Source: an uncultured Clostridia bacterium (lineage in GTDB: Bacteria > Bacillota > Clostridia > TANB77 > CAG-508). Taken from it: DNA of 64,000 nt. Shown here in pieces: positions 1 to 9,874 of the stretch. Location of the stretch: positions 1 to 64,000 of the forward strand of contig CAKPGC010000005.1 in NCBI GenBank assembly GCA_934154445.1, written 5' to 3'. The notes below the pieces were generated by a model. That model had not been told where the DNA came from, did not search any database, and worked only from the letters and a program-made list of their open reading frames with translations. Numbering within the stretch: the stretch's first letter is position 1; each line of letters begins with the position of its first letter. Made by a program: the position numbers and the translations under genes.

Positions 1-75
1 GGCCCGTTGGTCAAGCGGTTAAGACATCGCCCTTTCACGGCGGAGACATGGGTTCGATTCCCGTACGGGTCACCA
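1..75 (+). tRNA. tRNA-Glu (TTC)
   Basis: Complete cloverleaf with a 7-bp acceptor stem (GGCCCGT with ACGGGTC), anticodon loop CTTTCAC giving anticodon TTC, a T-loop GTTCGATTC and an encoded CCA at 73-75. It begins at the first base of the window and is followed 5 nt later by tRNA-Thr, so the two are probably one transcript. Confidence 0.95.
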
Positions 76-80
76 AAGAT

Positions 81-157
81 GCCACTTTAGCTCAGTTGGC
101 CAGAGCACCGCACTTGTAATGCGGGGGTCCTCAGTTCGAATCTGAGAAGTGGCTCCA
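81..157 (+). tRNA. tRNA-Thr (TGT)
   Basis: Acceptor GCCACTT pairs with AAGTGGC. The anticodon loop CTTGTAA gives TGT, the T-arm contains GTTCGAATC and CCA is encoded at 155-157. It sits directly downstream of tRNA-Glu. Confidence 0.95.
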
Positions 158-225
158 TAATTGTCAGTAGTTTTGCAATAGGCTTAATTACTGGCTTTTT
201 TAATTTATAATTTGGAGGAAATGCA

Positions 226-954
226 ATGAGAAAAATTGTAATAGTAACAGGAGCTTCAAGAGGAATAGGGAGAGAGATAGCAAAAGAATTATCAAAAAAA
301 GAATATACAGTAATAGCAAATTATAATAAATCAGAAACACAAATACTAGAATTAAAAGAAGAATTGGAAAAAGAAAATATAAAAATTGACATATTTAAAG
401 CAGATATATCTAAAAGAGAAGAAGCTCAAGAATTAGTAGATTATACAATAAATAAATATGGAAAAATAGATGTTTTAATTAATAATGCCGGAATATCACA
501 AATAAAAGAATTTACACAAATAACAGATGATGATTGGAATAAAATGATAAATAATAATTTAAATTCCGTATTTTATATGACACAAGAGGTATGCAAAAAT
601 ATGATACATAATAAAAGTGGATGTATAATAAATATTTCTTCAATATGGGGAATTGTTGGAGCTTCATGTGAAGTTCATTATAGTGTAAGCAAAGCAGGAA
701 TAGACGCAATGACAAAATCATTAGCCAAAGAAATGGGGCCATCAAATATAAGAGTAAATTCTATAGCACCTGGAATTATTAATACAGAAATGAATAGAGA
801 GTTAAGTGAAAATGAAATAAACAATATAAAACAAGAAATTCCACTTGAAAAAATAGGTAAAGCTAAAGATATAGAAAAATGTATAGAATGGTTAATTGAA
901 GACGAATACACAACAGGACAAGTAATTTCAATAAATGGTGGATGGGAAATATAA
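226..954 (+). CDS. SDR-family oxidoreductase (3-oxoacyl-ACP reductase FabG-like)
   Basis: 242-aa classical short-chain dehydrogenase, probably cytosolic and NAD(P)H-dependent. Visible motifs are the cofactor glycine motif TGASRGIG near residue 8, NNAG near residue 86, the catalytic Ser region (NISSIWG) and the YSVSK catalytic Tyr/Lys pair near residue 150, with PG.I..(T/E) after it. Length is normal for FabG. The start is supported by GGAGG 7-8 nt upstream. No other fatty-acid gene is adjacent, so the substrate cannot be fixed: FabG-like reductase is the best match, but another keto or sugar reductase of the same family is possible. A bidirectional terminator follows. Confidence 0.85.
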   Translation: MRKIVIVTGASRGIGREIAKELSKKEYTVIANYNKSETQILELKEELEKENIKIDIFKADISKREEAQELVDYTINKYGKIDVLINNAGISQIKEFTQITDDDWNKMINNNLNSVFYMTQEVCKNMIHNKSGCIINISSIWGIVGASCEVHYSVSKAGIDAMTKSLAKEMGPSNIRVNSIAPGIINTEMNRELSENEINNIKQEIPLEKIGKAKDIEKCIEWLIEDEYTTGQVISINGGWEI

Positions 955-968
955 TTTTAATAAAAATA

Positions 969-1003
969 AAAAAACCTAATGTATAAAAACAATTAGGTTT
1001 TTT
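969..1003. terminator. Bidirectional intrinsic terminator
   Basis: Stem AAAACCTAAT / ATTAGGTTTT flanked by A and T runs, between the convergent SDR gene and carbohydrate-binding gene. It can serve both strands. Confidence 0.85.
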
Positions 1004-1006
1004 ATT

Positions 1007-1474
1007 TTAATTTTCACTCAATTTTCTTTTATAGTTTCCAGAAATAATTTTTGGAAAATAAGTTATTATTTTATATACAGCTAAACGAATTTTTTTACTC
1101 CATAAATAAGATTTTCTTAATTTTCTAGCACTACCCAAAGAAACAGGTTCATCTTCTAGAACCAATAATGCATTTTGATTTTTTTCTATTTCGAATACAT
1201 AATTTTGACAATTATTGTTATCCCATTCATTATTATTATTTCTAAAACAGAAGTTGAAAGTTTCACCTTCACCTAAAAAGATTTCTGCTTGAAATCCTAG
1301 TTCTGTTTTTTCCATTTTTACTTCACTTACATTATCCCAATTAAGTCCAAAGCCATAATGAATAAAAACTTCTTCAGAGTTTTCTTGAAAAAATTTTCCT
1401 GTATAAGATATTTTTATATTACTATTTTCAACTAATTTATCTGTGTTAAAGAATATGTTTTTAACTAGTTCCAT
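1007..1474 (-). CDS. Carbohydrate-binding protein, CBM25/53-like domain
   Basis: 155-aa protein without signal peptide. Residues about 18-100 look like a starch-binding module of the CBM25/53 type: a YTG start strand, conserved aromatics (HYGFGLNWDN), then FNFCFRNNNNEWDNNN with the Trp/Asn-rich ligand loop, ending NYVFEI. The C-terminal third is basic (KLRKSYLWSKK...) and not recognisable. Such small intracellular-looking CBM proteins occur in Clostridia; a role in binding glycogen or starch is inference. Start fits AGGAGAG 9-10 nt upstream. Convergent with the SDR gene and sharing its terminator. Confidence 0.7.
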   Translation of the reverse strand: MELVKNIFFNTDKLVENSNIKISYTGKFFQENSEEVFIHYGFGLNWDNVSEVKMEKTELGFQAEIFLGEGETFNFCFRNNNNEWDNNNCQNYVFEIEKNQNALLVLEDEPVSLGSARKLRKSYLWSKKIRLAVYKIITYFPKIISGNYKRKLSEN

Positions 1475-1713
1475 TAATTTTTCTCTCCTTATTTATCTTT
1501 TGCTATCAGTATTATAATATTAAATTTATTATTGTTCAAGTATTTTTTGTAAAATTTTTAGAAATTTTGTTTTTTTTGGTTATAATTTAACTAAAATAAT
1601 AAAAAAAGTAATAAAAGAACAAAAAAAACATAGTTTTATAATAACGTAAATATATTGTAAAAAAAATAATAATATGATAATATTAAATTAATGATATAAA
1701 AGGAGAGATACAA

Positions 1714-3654
1714 ATGGGAAAAGGGAATTTAAAATGGGAAGAACTAGAATCTAAAATATCAAATGCACCTAAAGAAGAAATCGAATTAGATGAAAGTGAA
1801 GAGATATTCAAAGAAGATGAGATAAATGAAAAATTTAAGAAAGAAAAAAATAAAAAAGAGATTAATACGAAAATAAATTTTGTACCAATTATTACAATTG
1901 GTATAGTAATTGTATTGTTAATAGTTCTTTCTACAGTTTTTGCTCTTATAAATATAAATAATACTAAAATAGTAAATGGAGTAAAAATAGAAGGAATAGA
2001 TGTATCTGGACTATCAAGAGAAGAAGCAAAAGCAAAATTTGAATCAGTATATAATGAAAAAAAGCAAAAAGATATATTATTAAAATACAAAGATTATGAC
2101 GCAACAATAAATCCAGAGTTAATAGATGCAAGTTATGATATAAACAGTGCAGTAGATGAAGCAATTTCTTTAGGAAAAGATAGCAATATAATTATCAATA
2201 ATTACAATATTCTATTTGCAATTATTGGGCAAAAAAACATAAAAATTAATATGACAATTAATGAAGAAGAAACAAATAAAACAATAGATTCTATAGGAAG
2301 TAATATTCCTGGGGCAGTGGTAGAACCTGATTATTATAGAGAAGATGATAAATTAATAATTACAAAAGGTAAAGAAGGATTAAAAATTGATAATGAAAAA
2401 TTGATTCAAAAAATAAAAAACAATCTAAAAGATATAAATTCAAAAGAAAATTATATTGAAATACCTGTAATTACTAAGAAACCCGAACAAATAGACATAG
2501 AAAAAATACATGAAGAAGTTTATAAAGAAGTACAAGATGCATATTATACGAAAGACCCATTTACAATTCATCCTGAAGTAGAAGGTGTAGACTTCAATGT
2601 AGAAGAAGCTAAAGCATTATTACAAGAAGACAAAGAACAATATGAAATTCAACTAAGTATTACAAAACCAAATGTAACAACATCACAAATAGGATCAGAA
2701 GCATTTCCTAATTTATTATCTACATATTCAACAAAATATGATGGAGGAAATATAGATAGAACAACAAATTTAAGAATAGCATGTAAAAAAATTAATGATA
2801 AAGTAATATTGCCAGGTGAAACATTTTCTTATAATAAAACACTAGGTGAAAGAACATCAGCTGCTGGATATAAATATGCAAAAGTATATGAAAATGGAGA
2901 AGTAGTAGATGGAATTGGTGGAGGAATTTGCCAAATATCATCAACATTATATAATTCTGTTTTAATGGCAAATATGGAAGTAACAGAAAGACGAAATCAT
3001 CAATTCATAACATCTTATACACCAGCAGGAAGAGATGCAACAGTTGTTTATGGTCTAACAGATTTTAAATTTAAAAACACAAGAAACTATGCTGTAAAAA
3101 TAAAAGCAAGTTGTTCAAATGGAATAGCAACAATATCTATATACGGAATTAAAGAAGAAAATGAATATACTGTTTCTTTTAGTACTAAAACAATCTCAAC
3201 AATACCATATACAGTTAAATATGTGAATGATAGTACTTTAGCAGCTGGAACAGAAAAAGTTAAACAAGCAGGTGCAAATGGTATGATTACAGAAACTTAC
3301 ATAATAAAGAGTTTAAACGGAAAAGTCGTTTCAAGCAAGTTACTATCTAAAGATACATACAATGCTATGCAAAGGATTATTGCAAGAGGAACAAAGGGAA
3401 CAACAAATAACACAACTTCAAATGGAAATAATAATACATCAACAAAACCTAGTACACCAACTTCTCCAACAGAACCTACTCCATCAGAACCAACTACACC
3501 AACAACACCAGCAACTCCATCAGAGCCAGAAACACCAAACATACCAGAAAATAATAATGAATCAGGTAATACAGAAGAAAATGGTTCAGGAGGAAATAGT
3601 TATCAAGAGAATACAGGAACTATAAATAATACTGAAAATCCTAATAATGAATAG
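1714..3654 (+). CDS. VanW-family cell-envelope protein with G5-like domain
   Basis: 646-aa membrane-anchored surface protein. An acidic and basic cytoplasmic stretch of about 50 residues precedes one transmembrane helix (about 52-76). Two peptidoglycan-binding-4-like repeats (VNGVKIEGIDVSGLSREEA and a second copy) follow, then a VanW domain with the diagnostic GGGICQISSTLYNSVL near residue 410, and a G5-like segment at about 500-570. The last 80 residues are a Thr/Pro/Ser/Glu and Asn-rich tail (TPTSPTEPTPSEPTTP), a typical wall-spanning low-complexity region. VanW proteins are tied to cell-wall metabolism, but their biochemistry is unsettled. Start preceded by AAAGGAGAG; monocistronic with its own terminator. 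Confidence 0.88.
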   Translation: MGKGNLKWEELESKISNAPKEEIELDESEEIFKEDEINEKFKKEKNKKEINTKINFVPIITIGIVIVLLIVLSTVFALININNTKIVNGVKIEGIDVSGLSREEAKAKFESVYNEKKQKDILLKYKDYDATINPELIDASYDINSAVDEAISLGKDSNIIINNYNILFAIIGQKNIKINMTINEEETNKTIDSIGSNIPGAVVEPDYYREDDKLIITKGKEGLKIDNEKLIQKIKNNLKDINSKENYIEIPVITKKPEQIDIEKIHEEVYKEVQDAYYTKDPFTIHPEVEGVDFNVEEAKALLQEDKEQYEIQLSITKPNVTTSQIGSEAFPNLLSTYSTKYDGGNIDRTTNLRIACKKINDKVILPGETFSYNKTLGERTSAAGYKYAKVYENGEVVDGIGGGICQISSTLYNSVLMANMEVTERRNHQFITSYTPAGRDATVVYGLTDFKFKNTRNYAVKIKASCSNGIATISIYGIKEENEYTVSFSTKTISTIPYTVKYVNDSTLAAGTEKVKQAGANGMITETYIIKSLNGKVVSSKLLSKDTYNAMQRIIARGTKGTTNNTTSNGNNNTSTKPSTPTSPTEPTPSEPTTPTTPATPSEPETPNIPENNNESGNTEENGSGGNSYQENTGTINNTENPNNE

Positions 3655-3684
3655 AAAAAACCACTAATTAATAGTGGTTTTTTA
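3655..3684 (+). terminator. Intrinsic terminator of the VanW gene
   Basis: AAAAAACCACTA / TAGTGGTTTTTT hairpin immediately after the stop codon. Confidence 0.85.
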
Positions 3685-3789
3685 TTATAAATAAAATATA
3701 AAATCAAAAAGTTGACATAAGAATTGAAAAGAGAAGAAAAATATGGTAATATATATATATTAGTATAAGAGAGGAGATTATAAAGAAGA

Positions 3790-6700
3790 ATGAAGAAAAA
3801 AATATTAATTTTTTTAATTATAATCTTAACAAGTATTGCATTTAATATATATAATAACAAGGTTTTTGCAACAGAAAAAATAGAAAGTAAAGATTATGTA
3901 TATTTATCAGATATTTCATATATTAAAGATAAATCATTTTCTGTAAACAATCATTCTATCTGCTTAGATAAAAACGATAGTAACGAATTAATTACTTTAA
4001 ATATTAATAATACAGCTACACCATTTATAAAAGGGATATGTGCTTGGGCTACATCAGAAATAGTTTATGATTTAAGTAGCTATAATTATGATTATTTCAC
4101 TTCTTACATTGGCGTTGATGTAAGTGAACAAAGTAACTACTTTAATACAGGAGCAAAATTTTATATTTATACATCTGATGATGGAGAAAACTGGGAACAA
4201 CAATATGAATCAGAAACACTTTATGGTTGGAGTGAAGCACAATTTGTTAAAATAAATATAAAAAATTCAAAATATTTAAAATTAGTTGCTGATGATAATA
4301 GCGATAGCTGGTGGGCTAACTGGTATGATGAAACAGTTTTTGCAAATGCAAAATTAATAAAAGAAAATTATATAGAAGACACATCAACTATAGATTTTAT
4401 AAAAACTGTTGATCAATATGATGAAATCATTAAAAATCATTTTGGGGACCAAATAAGCGGTGATTATGAATTAACACTATTACAAAGAGAATTTGTAAAT
4501 AATGTTGGATATGATATATTACAAGCACTTGTAAAATACAAAGAGGAATATAAAGAAACAATAAATTGGCTATTAAATGATAAAGAAACACTACGACTTT
4601 ATTTAGCAGGAGGAAAACCAGAGGGAAGTTATCTTAATTCAATAAAGGTTTTAAGTGAACTATATACTACATATAAAGACGATTTATCAAATCAAAATAA
4701 AACAAAATATGGTACTACTTTTGGAAATTTATATCGTACAATGATGCTTTCTTTGTCATTGACAGAATCAGGAAATGTATATTTATGGATAGATGGAGTA
4801 TCACATTCTGATGCTGTAACACGTTATGAGATTTACAAAAATCTACACTTAAACGAAGGACAAGACAAAGAATTAATTGAAAATCAAATATTTGAAACAC
4901 TTACTGTTGAAGAAATGCGATGGGTAATGAATACTATTATTGATGATGAGGAAATAGTATGGCTAAATGATTTTGTTAGAAATGACAAAAACGGAGCAAC
5001 AAGTCCATATAGTTATATTAAATATACTTTTGGTTATAACTATACTCTAGATAAATATTATGATTCAGAAAACTATGATAAATGGGATAAAAAATATCAT
5101 TTATCAAAATATAACATAACTTATCAACAGGGAAAACCTAAATTGTGGATTGTTTTTGAAGAAGGTTCTGTATGTGGAGGACTTTCTAAAACAGGAAGTT
5201 GTATATGGGGAGCATATAAAGGATTACCCAATACATGTGTAAGTCAACCAGGACATTGTGCATATATATATTATACTCAAGATGATAATGGAAATGGTAT
5301 ATGGAATCTTGGTAATGATGTATCAGGCTGGGGACAATCAGGAAAAACAGAACATTTAAATGTAAGAACAATGAATGACTGGGGAAATGGTAGCTATACA
5401 GATGGATGGAATGCAAGTTATATACTTTTAGCTCAAGCAGCTCAAAATGAATATGAAAAATATGAAAAATCAGAAGAAATTCTTATGCTTGCTGATGTTT
5501 ACAAAAATGATAGCGAAAAGTTGGAAGAAATATACCGTAAAGCTATTGAAATTGAAGATATTAATTTTGACAGTTGGTTAGGATTAGTAAATTTGTACAT
5601 AAATGATTCTACTAAAACTGAAGAAGATTATTATAAATTAGCCGAAGATATAGCAAAAACTTTTACATATTATCCTAGACCAATGTACGATTTATTAAAT
5701 TTAATAAAACCACATATTACATCAGTAGAATATGATACAATGTTTACATTATTACAAACTAGAAAATTAACAACAGCTACTAAAGCAACAAGTAATGAAT
5801 CAATACAATCAACAGCTGTTAAACAAGTAGCAAATGCTTTACTTGGAAACATAGATACAACAATTGCAAATTTTTCTTTTGATGGAGAAAATGCTGGAAA
5901 AATAATTCTTTCTAGTCGTTATGATAATACAGATGTTGCATGGGAATATAGTTTAGATGGTGGAAAAACATGGATACTAACAGAAGAACATAAATTACAA
6001 CTATCAAAGGAAGAAATAGAAAATATTACATCTGAAAAAGATATAAAAATTCATATAATGGGAGTAGATTATTCAGAAGAGAATATTTTTACAATAGATA
6101 TTAAAGACTCGTTAGGATTACCATCAGATTTGTATGCAAATGACTTGGAAAATAAATTAATTGGAACAACTAGTTCAATGCAATGGAAATATAAGGATGA
6201 AGATGAATGGAATTCATATAGTGTATCAGAACCAGATTTAAGTGGAAATAAAACAATAATAGTTAGAGCTGGTGCAACAGGAGTATATTTAGCAGAAAAT
6301 AAAAATACAATTTATAATTTTACTGAGGACAATCAATCAGATACTGAAAAATATATTCCAATAGAACACCTAGCTATACATCAAGTATCATCTGAACAAA
6401 CAGGAAATAATGGACATGCAATACATGCTATTGATGGAAATATTAATACTATATGGCATACTGCATATAATGGATCTGATTCAAACAAAACAATTATTAT
6501 AAAATTAGATGGACCAGTATATTTATCTGCTTTACAATATGTACCAAGACAAAATGGAAGTAATGGTAGAGCAAAAAATGCAACATTATATGTAAGTTTG
6601 GATGGAGAAAATTGGAGTGTGGCAAGTAGTGCAACTAATTGGGAAAATAGTGCTAGTTCAAAAGTTATCAAGCTTGATGAATCAATAAAATGTCAATATA

Positions 6701-7248
6701 TAAAATTTGTTATAAATGAAAATTGGGGAGATGGAAGAAGTTTTGCTTCTGCTGCAATGATTAATTTATTTGAAGATATAACAAAAAAAGCAATTCCAAC
6801 AGCAGAAATAGAATATGATATAACAGAAAAAACTAGTAAAAATGTTACTGCAAAATTAGTTAATCCAAGTACAGAGATAACAATAACAAATAACAATAGA
6901 AGTAATGTTTATACATTTAAAGAGAATGGTGAATTTACTTTTGAATTTGTTGATAAATATGGAAATGTTGGAACTACAACTGCCGTAGTTAATTGGATAT
7001 CTAAAGATGCAGAAGAAAAACCAAGTGAAGATATAAAAGAACCAGAAAAAGATGAAGAAAAATCAGGTGAAAATATTGAAAACAAGGCAGAAAATAAAAA
7101 AGATAATATAGAGACAAAAAAAGATGACAGTGCATTTGACGGTAAGTTACCAAATACGGGTACAAAAAATGATATATTAATAAAAATAACTATTATATTA
7201 ATAGTAATTACGTTATTAGGAATTTTTATTTATATTAGAAAAAAATAA
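3790..7248 (+). CDS. LPNTG-anchored surface protein: NPCBM, transglutaminase-like and F5/8 C domains
   Basis: 1152-aa secreted, sortase-anchored protein. Residues 1-27 are a signal peptide ending at a VFA-like site. About 35-195 resembles an NPCBM sugar-binding domain (GICAWATSEIVYDLS, YIYTSDDGENW, YLKLVADDN). About 230-460 is helical. About 465-520 looks like a transglutaminase/protease core: VCGGLSKTGSCIWGA with the candidate nucleophile Cys, then PGHCAYIYY with His, then IWNLGNDVSGW supplying an acidic residue. About 540-650 is TPR-like helical. About 860-990 is an F5/8 type C (discoidin) domain (HAIDGNINTIWHTAY, ATLYVSLDGENW). A short Ig-like domain and an acidic linker precede LPNTG, a hydrophobic helix and RKK. 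AGGAG supports the start. Probably acts on or adheres to glycan or mucus; substrate unknown. No sortase gene is present in this window. Confidence 0.82.
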   Translation: MKKKILIFLIIILTSIAFNIYNNKVFATEKIESKDYVYLSDISYIKDKSFSVNNHSICLDKNDSNELITLNINNTATPFIKGICAWATSEIVYDLSSYNYDYFTSYIGVDVSEQSNYFNTGAKFYIYTSDDGENWEQQYESETLYGWSEAQFVKINIKNSKYLKLVADDNSDSWWANWYDETVFANAKLIKENYIEDTSTIDFIKTVDQYDEIIKNHFGDQISGDYELTLLQREFVNNVGYDILQALVKYKEEYKETINWLLNDKETLRLYLAGGKPEGSYLNSIKVLSELYTTYKDDLSNQNKTKYGTTFGNLYRTMMLSLSLTESGNVYLWIDGVSHSDAVTRYEIYKNLHLNEGQDKELIENQIFETLTVEEMRWVMNTIIDDEEIVWLNDFVRNDKNGATSPYSYIKYTFGYNYTLDKYYDSENYDKWDKKYHLSKYNITYQQGKPKLWIVFEEGSVCGGLSKTGSCIWGAYKGLPNTCVSQPGHCAYIYYTQDDNGNGIWNLGNDVSGWGQSGKTEHLNVRTMNDWGNGSYTDGWNASYILLAQAAQNEYEKYEKSEEILMLADVYKNDSEKLEEIYRKAIEIEDINFDSWLGLVNLYINDSTKTEEDYYKLAEDIAKTFTYYPRPMYDLLNLIKPHITSVEYDTMFTLLQTRKLTTATKATSNESIQSTAVKQVANALLGNIDTTIANFSFDGENAGKIILSSRYDNTDVAWEYSLDGGKTWILTEEHKLQLSKEEIENITSEKDIKIHIMGVDYSEENIFTIDIKDSLGLPSDLYANDLENKLIGTTSSMQWKYKDEDEWNSYSVSEPDLSGNKTIIVRAGATGVYLAENKNTIYNFTEDNQSDTEKYIPIEHLAIHQVSSEQTGNNGHAIHAIDGNINTIWHTAYNGSDSNKTIIIKLDGPVYLSALQYVPRQNGSNGRAKNATLYVSLDGENWSVASSATNWENSASSKVIKLDESIKCQYIKFVINENWGDGRSFASAAMINLFEDITKKAIPTAEIEYDITEKTSKNVTAKLVNPSTEITITNNNRSNVYTFKENGEFTFEFVDKYGNVGTTTAVVNWISKDAEEKPSEDIKEPEKDEEKSGENIENKAENKKDNIETKKDDSAFDGKLPNTGTKNDILIKITIILIVITLLGIFIYIRKK

Positions 7249-7262
7249 ATATAAAATATAAT

Positions 7263-7293
7263 AAAAAACCAACTTTAAAAGGTTGGTTTTTTA
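7263..7293 (+). terminator. Intrinsic terminator of the LPNTG protein gene
   Basis: AAAAAACCAACTTT / AAGGTTGGTTTTTT hairpin 15 nt after the stop codon. Confidence 0.8.
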
Positions 7294-7313
7294 TAAAACA
7301 AAGTTAAATATTA

Positions 7314-7389
7314 TGGTGCATCATCTCGGTTTCGAACCGAGGACCTTCAGATTAAGAGTCTGCTGCTCTACCAGCTGAGCTAATGATGC
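7314..7389 (-). tRNA. tRNA-Lys (CTT)
   Basis: On the minus strand: acceptor GCATCAT / ATGATGC, D-arm GCTC..GAGC, anticodon loop CTCTTAA giving CTT, T-arm CTCGG TTCGAAA CCGAG, discriminator A and encoded CCA. Confidence 0.93.
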
Positions 7390-7535
7390 AAGTGATAAAG
7401 TTATTATAGTACCAAAATAAGAAAATGTCAAGAATAAATTTTTAAAAATTATGTAAACATTTTTAAAAATCCATTGACAACTTATGGATAAAAAGTTAAA
7501 ATATAATAAAGTAAAAAAAAGAGGTGGGTGTAAAA

Positions 7536-8486
7536 ATGCTAAAAATATATAATACAGATGTAGAAACTAACAAAATAGAAGAAATAAAAGAATTTAAAAA
7601 AGGAAGTTGGATAAGTTTAGTAAACCCATCGGAAATAGAAATAAAAAAAGTATGTGAAAACGTTAAAATACAAGAAGATTTCATAAGAGACGCTTTAGAC
7701 TTTGAAGAAAAGGCAAGAATTGACAAAGAAGATGATGACGGAACAATATTATTTGTTGTAGATGTACCAATTATAGAAAAGAATGAAGAAAATGAGGTTT
7801 ATACAACAATGCCATTAGGTATGATTGTTGTAAGAGATGATTTTTTTATAACAGTATCATTAAGAAAAAATAAAATTATAGAAGACTTTGAAAAAAGAAA
7901 AATTAAAAATTTTCAAACTTATAAAAAATCTAAATTAATTTTTCAAATATTATATTTAAACTCTTCATATTATTTATCTTATCTAAAACAAATAAATAAA
8001 GAAACAGAAATAGCAGAATATATATTAAAAAATTCAATGAAAAATAAAGAGTTATTAAAATTACTAAGTTTGGAAAAAAGTTTGGTATATTTTACAACAT
8101 CTTTAAAATCAAATGAACTCGTAATGGAAAAAACAATGAGAGGCAAAATAATAAAATTATATGAAGAAGACGAAGATATGCTAGAAGATGCCATCACAGA
8201 AAATAGACAAGCAATCGAAATGGCAAAAATATATAGTGATATTTTAAATGGAACAATGGATGCTTATGCTTCTATTATTTCTAATAATTTAAATGGCGTA
8301 ATGAAATTCTTAACATCAATAACAATAGTACTTGCAATACCAACAATGATATCAAGTTTTTGGGGAATGAATGTGGATTTACCATTTCAAAATAATAAAT
8401 TTGGTTTTCCAATAATGGTTTTAATATCAGTTTTATTAACACTACTTGTAACATGGTGGCTAAAAAGAAAAGATATGCTTGATTAA
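7536..8486 (+). CDS. corA: CorA-family divalent cation (Mg2+) transporter
   Basis: 316-aa inner-membrane channel subunit. A long soluble, acidic and helical N-terminal part (1-250) is followed by the two C-terminal transmembrane helices and the signature WGMNVD (the GMN loop) near residue 276, ending in a basic KRKDM tail. Normal CorA length. A GTG lies in frame 12 nt upstream, but GAGGTGG overlaps it, so the ATG at 7536 with that SD about 7 nt away is chosen. Single gene with its own terminator; no Mg-sensing leader is evident in the short upstream region. Confidence 0.9.
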   Translation: MLKIYNTDVETNKIEEIKEFKKGSWISLVNPSEIEIKKVCENVKIQEDFIRDALDFEEKARIDKEDDDGTILFVVDVPIIEKNEENEVYTTMPLGMIVVRDDFFITVSLRKNKIIEDFEKRKIKNFQTYKKSKLIFQILYLNSSYYLSYLKQINKETEIAEYILKNSMKNKELLKLLSLEKSLVYFTTSLKSNELVMEKTMRGKIIKLYEEDEDMLEDAITENRQAIEMAKIYSDILNGTMDAYASIISNNLNGVMKFLTSITIVLAIPTMISSFWGMNVDLPFQNNKFGFPIMVLISVLLTLLVTWWLKRKDMLD

Positions 8487-8513
8487 AAAAAGAACCAATA
8501 AAGGTTCTTTTTT
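8484..8513. terminator. Bidirectional terminator between corA and capA-like gene
   Basis: AAAAAAAGAACC / GGTTCTTTTTT hairpin lying exactly between two convergent stop codons. Confidence 0.85.
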
Positions 8514-9747
8514 AGTTTATCTCTTTTCCCAAAATACTATTAATTTTTTCTAATTGTTTTTTTAAGTTTGCATAAGTGGCAGATCCAATAGTTGTATTTG
8601 TACCATTTTCATATTCAGTAATAGTTTTTTTAATATCTAAAATCTTGAATTTGTGTGTACTAACATTTGTATTTTTATACATGTAAATTGGAACATAACT
8701 AACTTTATCAATAGAGATTTTTCCGTCAGTATTTTTAGTTATAGTTAAATTTAAAATTGCAGAATCCCTAGTTATTTCATCTCTTTGGTCTGCTGTAAAA
8801 TTTCCTAAAGCATAAACAACAAAAACTTCTTTTGATGATCCATCATCTAAAGTAATAGTTCTTTTTTCCATTGGCTCTAAGACATGAGGATGATTTCCAA
8901 GAATTATATCCACACCATTTTTAAAAAGAAAATCAGCAAGTTCTTCTTGTTCTGAATTAGCAGTTGTTCTATATTCAGTACCCCAATGCATACAAGCTAC
9001 TATTAAGTCTACTTTTTGGTCTTTAGCTTCTTCGATTTGTTCTTTTATTAAAGTTTTGTCAATTAAATTAACACAGTAATCTTTTCCTGAAGGCACAGGG
9101 ATACCATTAGTACCATAAGTATAATTTATGAAAGCAATTTCTAATCCATTTACATTTTTTATTAATAATTTTTTTTGATCTTCAGCAGTTTTATATGTTC
9201 CCAAATGTGAGATTCCAGCAGAATCTAAAACATCAATGGTTCTACAAAGACCACTATATCCGTAGTCCAAGGCATGATTTCCAGCTAACGAAATAATATC
9301 CACGCCTATATTCTTAAGAGCAGTAGCCAAGCTATCTGGAGTATTAAAAGTAGGATAATTACTATAACCTCTTTCTTCTCCGGCAAAGGTGGTTTCTAAG
9401 CTTCCAATTGTTATATCTGATGATTGAGTATATTGTTTAATATCTTCATAAACATAGGAAAAATCATATTTGCCAGTTTCTTTATTATATGCATCCCAGT
9501 ATTGAGTATTATGACATAAAGAATCTCCTAGAGCAGTCATAGTAAACGTTATTGGTTTAATTTCTTCTTTAGATGGTTCAGTTATATTTTCATTAACTAA
9601 ATTTGGTTGGATATTATCTATCTTACAATTATGTGAATTTTTAAATACTAAAATTAAAAGTATTAAAAAGATTAAAATAATAAACAAACAAATAAATTTC
9701 ATTTTTTTTGTGTTTTCTTTTCTTATTCTTCTTTCGCTTCTTTTCAT
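8512..9747 (-). CDS. CapA-family metallophosphatase-like protein
   Basis: 411-aa membrane-anchored protein: a very basic N-terminus, one transmembrane helix (about 16-37), then an extracytoplasmic calcineurin-like domain of the PGA_cap/CapA family. Metal-ligand motifs visible are ALGDSLCHN, GSLETTFAG, SLAGNHALDYG, ACMHWGTEY and GNHPHVLEP, all in the usual order. Family members are linked to poly-gamma-glutamate capsule synthesis, but no pgsB/pgsC partners are nearby, so the real substrate is unknown. Start supported by GGGGG five nt upstream. Confidence 0.85.
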   Translation of the reverse strand: MKRSERRIRKENTKKMKFICLFIILIFLILLILVFKNSHNCKIDNIQPNLVNENITEPSKEEIKPITFTMTALGDSLCHNTQYWDAYNKETGKYDFSYVYEDIKQYTQSSDITIGSLETTFAGEERGYSNYPTFNTPDSLATALKNIGVDIISLAGNHALDYGYSGLCRTIDVLDSAGISHLGTYKTAEDQKKLLIKNVNGLEIAFINYTYGTNGIPVPSGKDYCVNLIDKTLIKEQIEEAKDQKVDLIVACMHWGTEYRTTANSEQEELADFLFKNGVDIILGNHPHVLEPMEKRTITLDDGSSKEVFVVYALGNFTADQRDEITRDSAILNLTITKNTDGKISIDKVSYVPIYMYKNTNVSTHKFKILDIKKTITEYENGTNTTIGSATYANLKKQLEKINSILGKEIN

Positions 9748-9874
9748 TTTTCCCCCTAATAATTATATATAATAAAATTATCACAAAATAATAAAATTTT
9801 CAATAAAATGAATAAAATAAAAAAAAGTGCATATAATACTAATGAAAATTTAAGAGAAAATGGAGGGAAACTAT

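Noticed and set aside
3362..3625. 87-aa Gln/His-rich plus-strand ORF
   Set aside because: Out-of-frame reading of the low-complexity Thr/Pro tail of the VanW protein; no SD.
3712..3747. TTGACA upstream of the LPNTG gene as a promoter
   Set aside because: The nearest TATGGT-like -10 is 24 nt away; spacing does not fit sigma-A.
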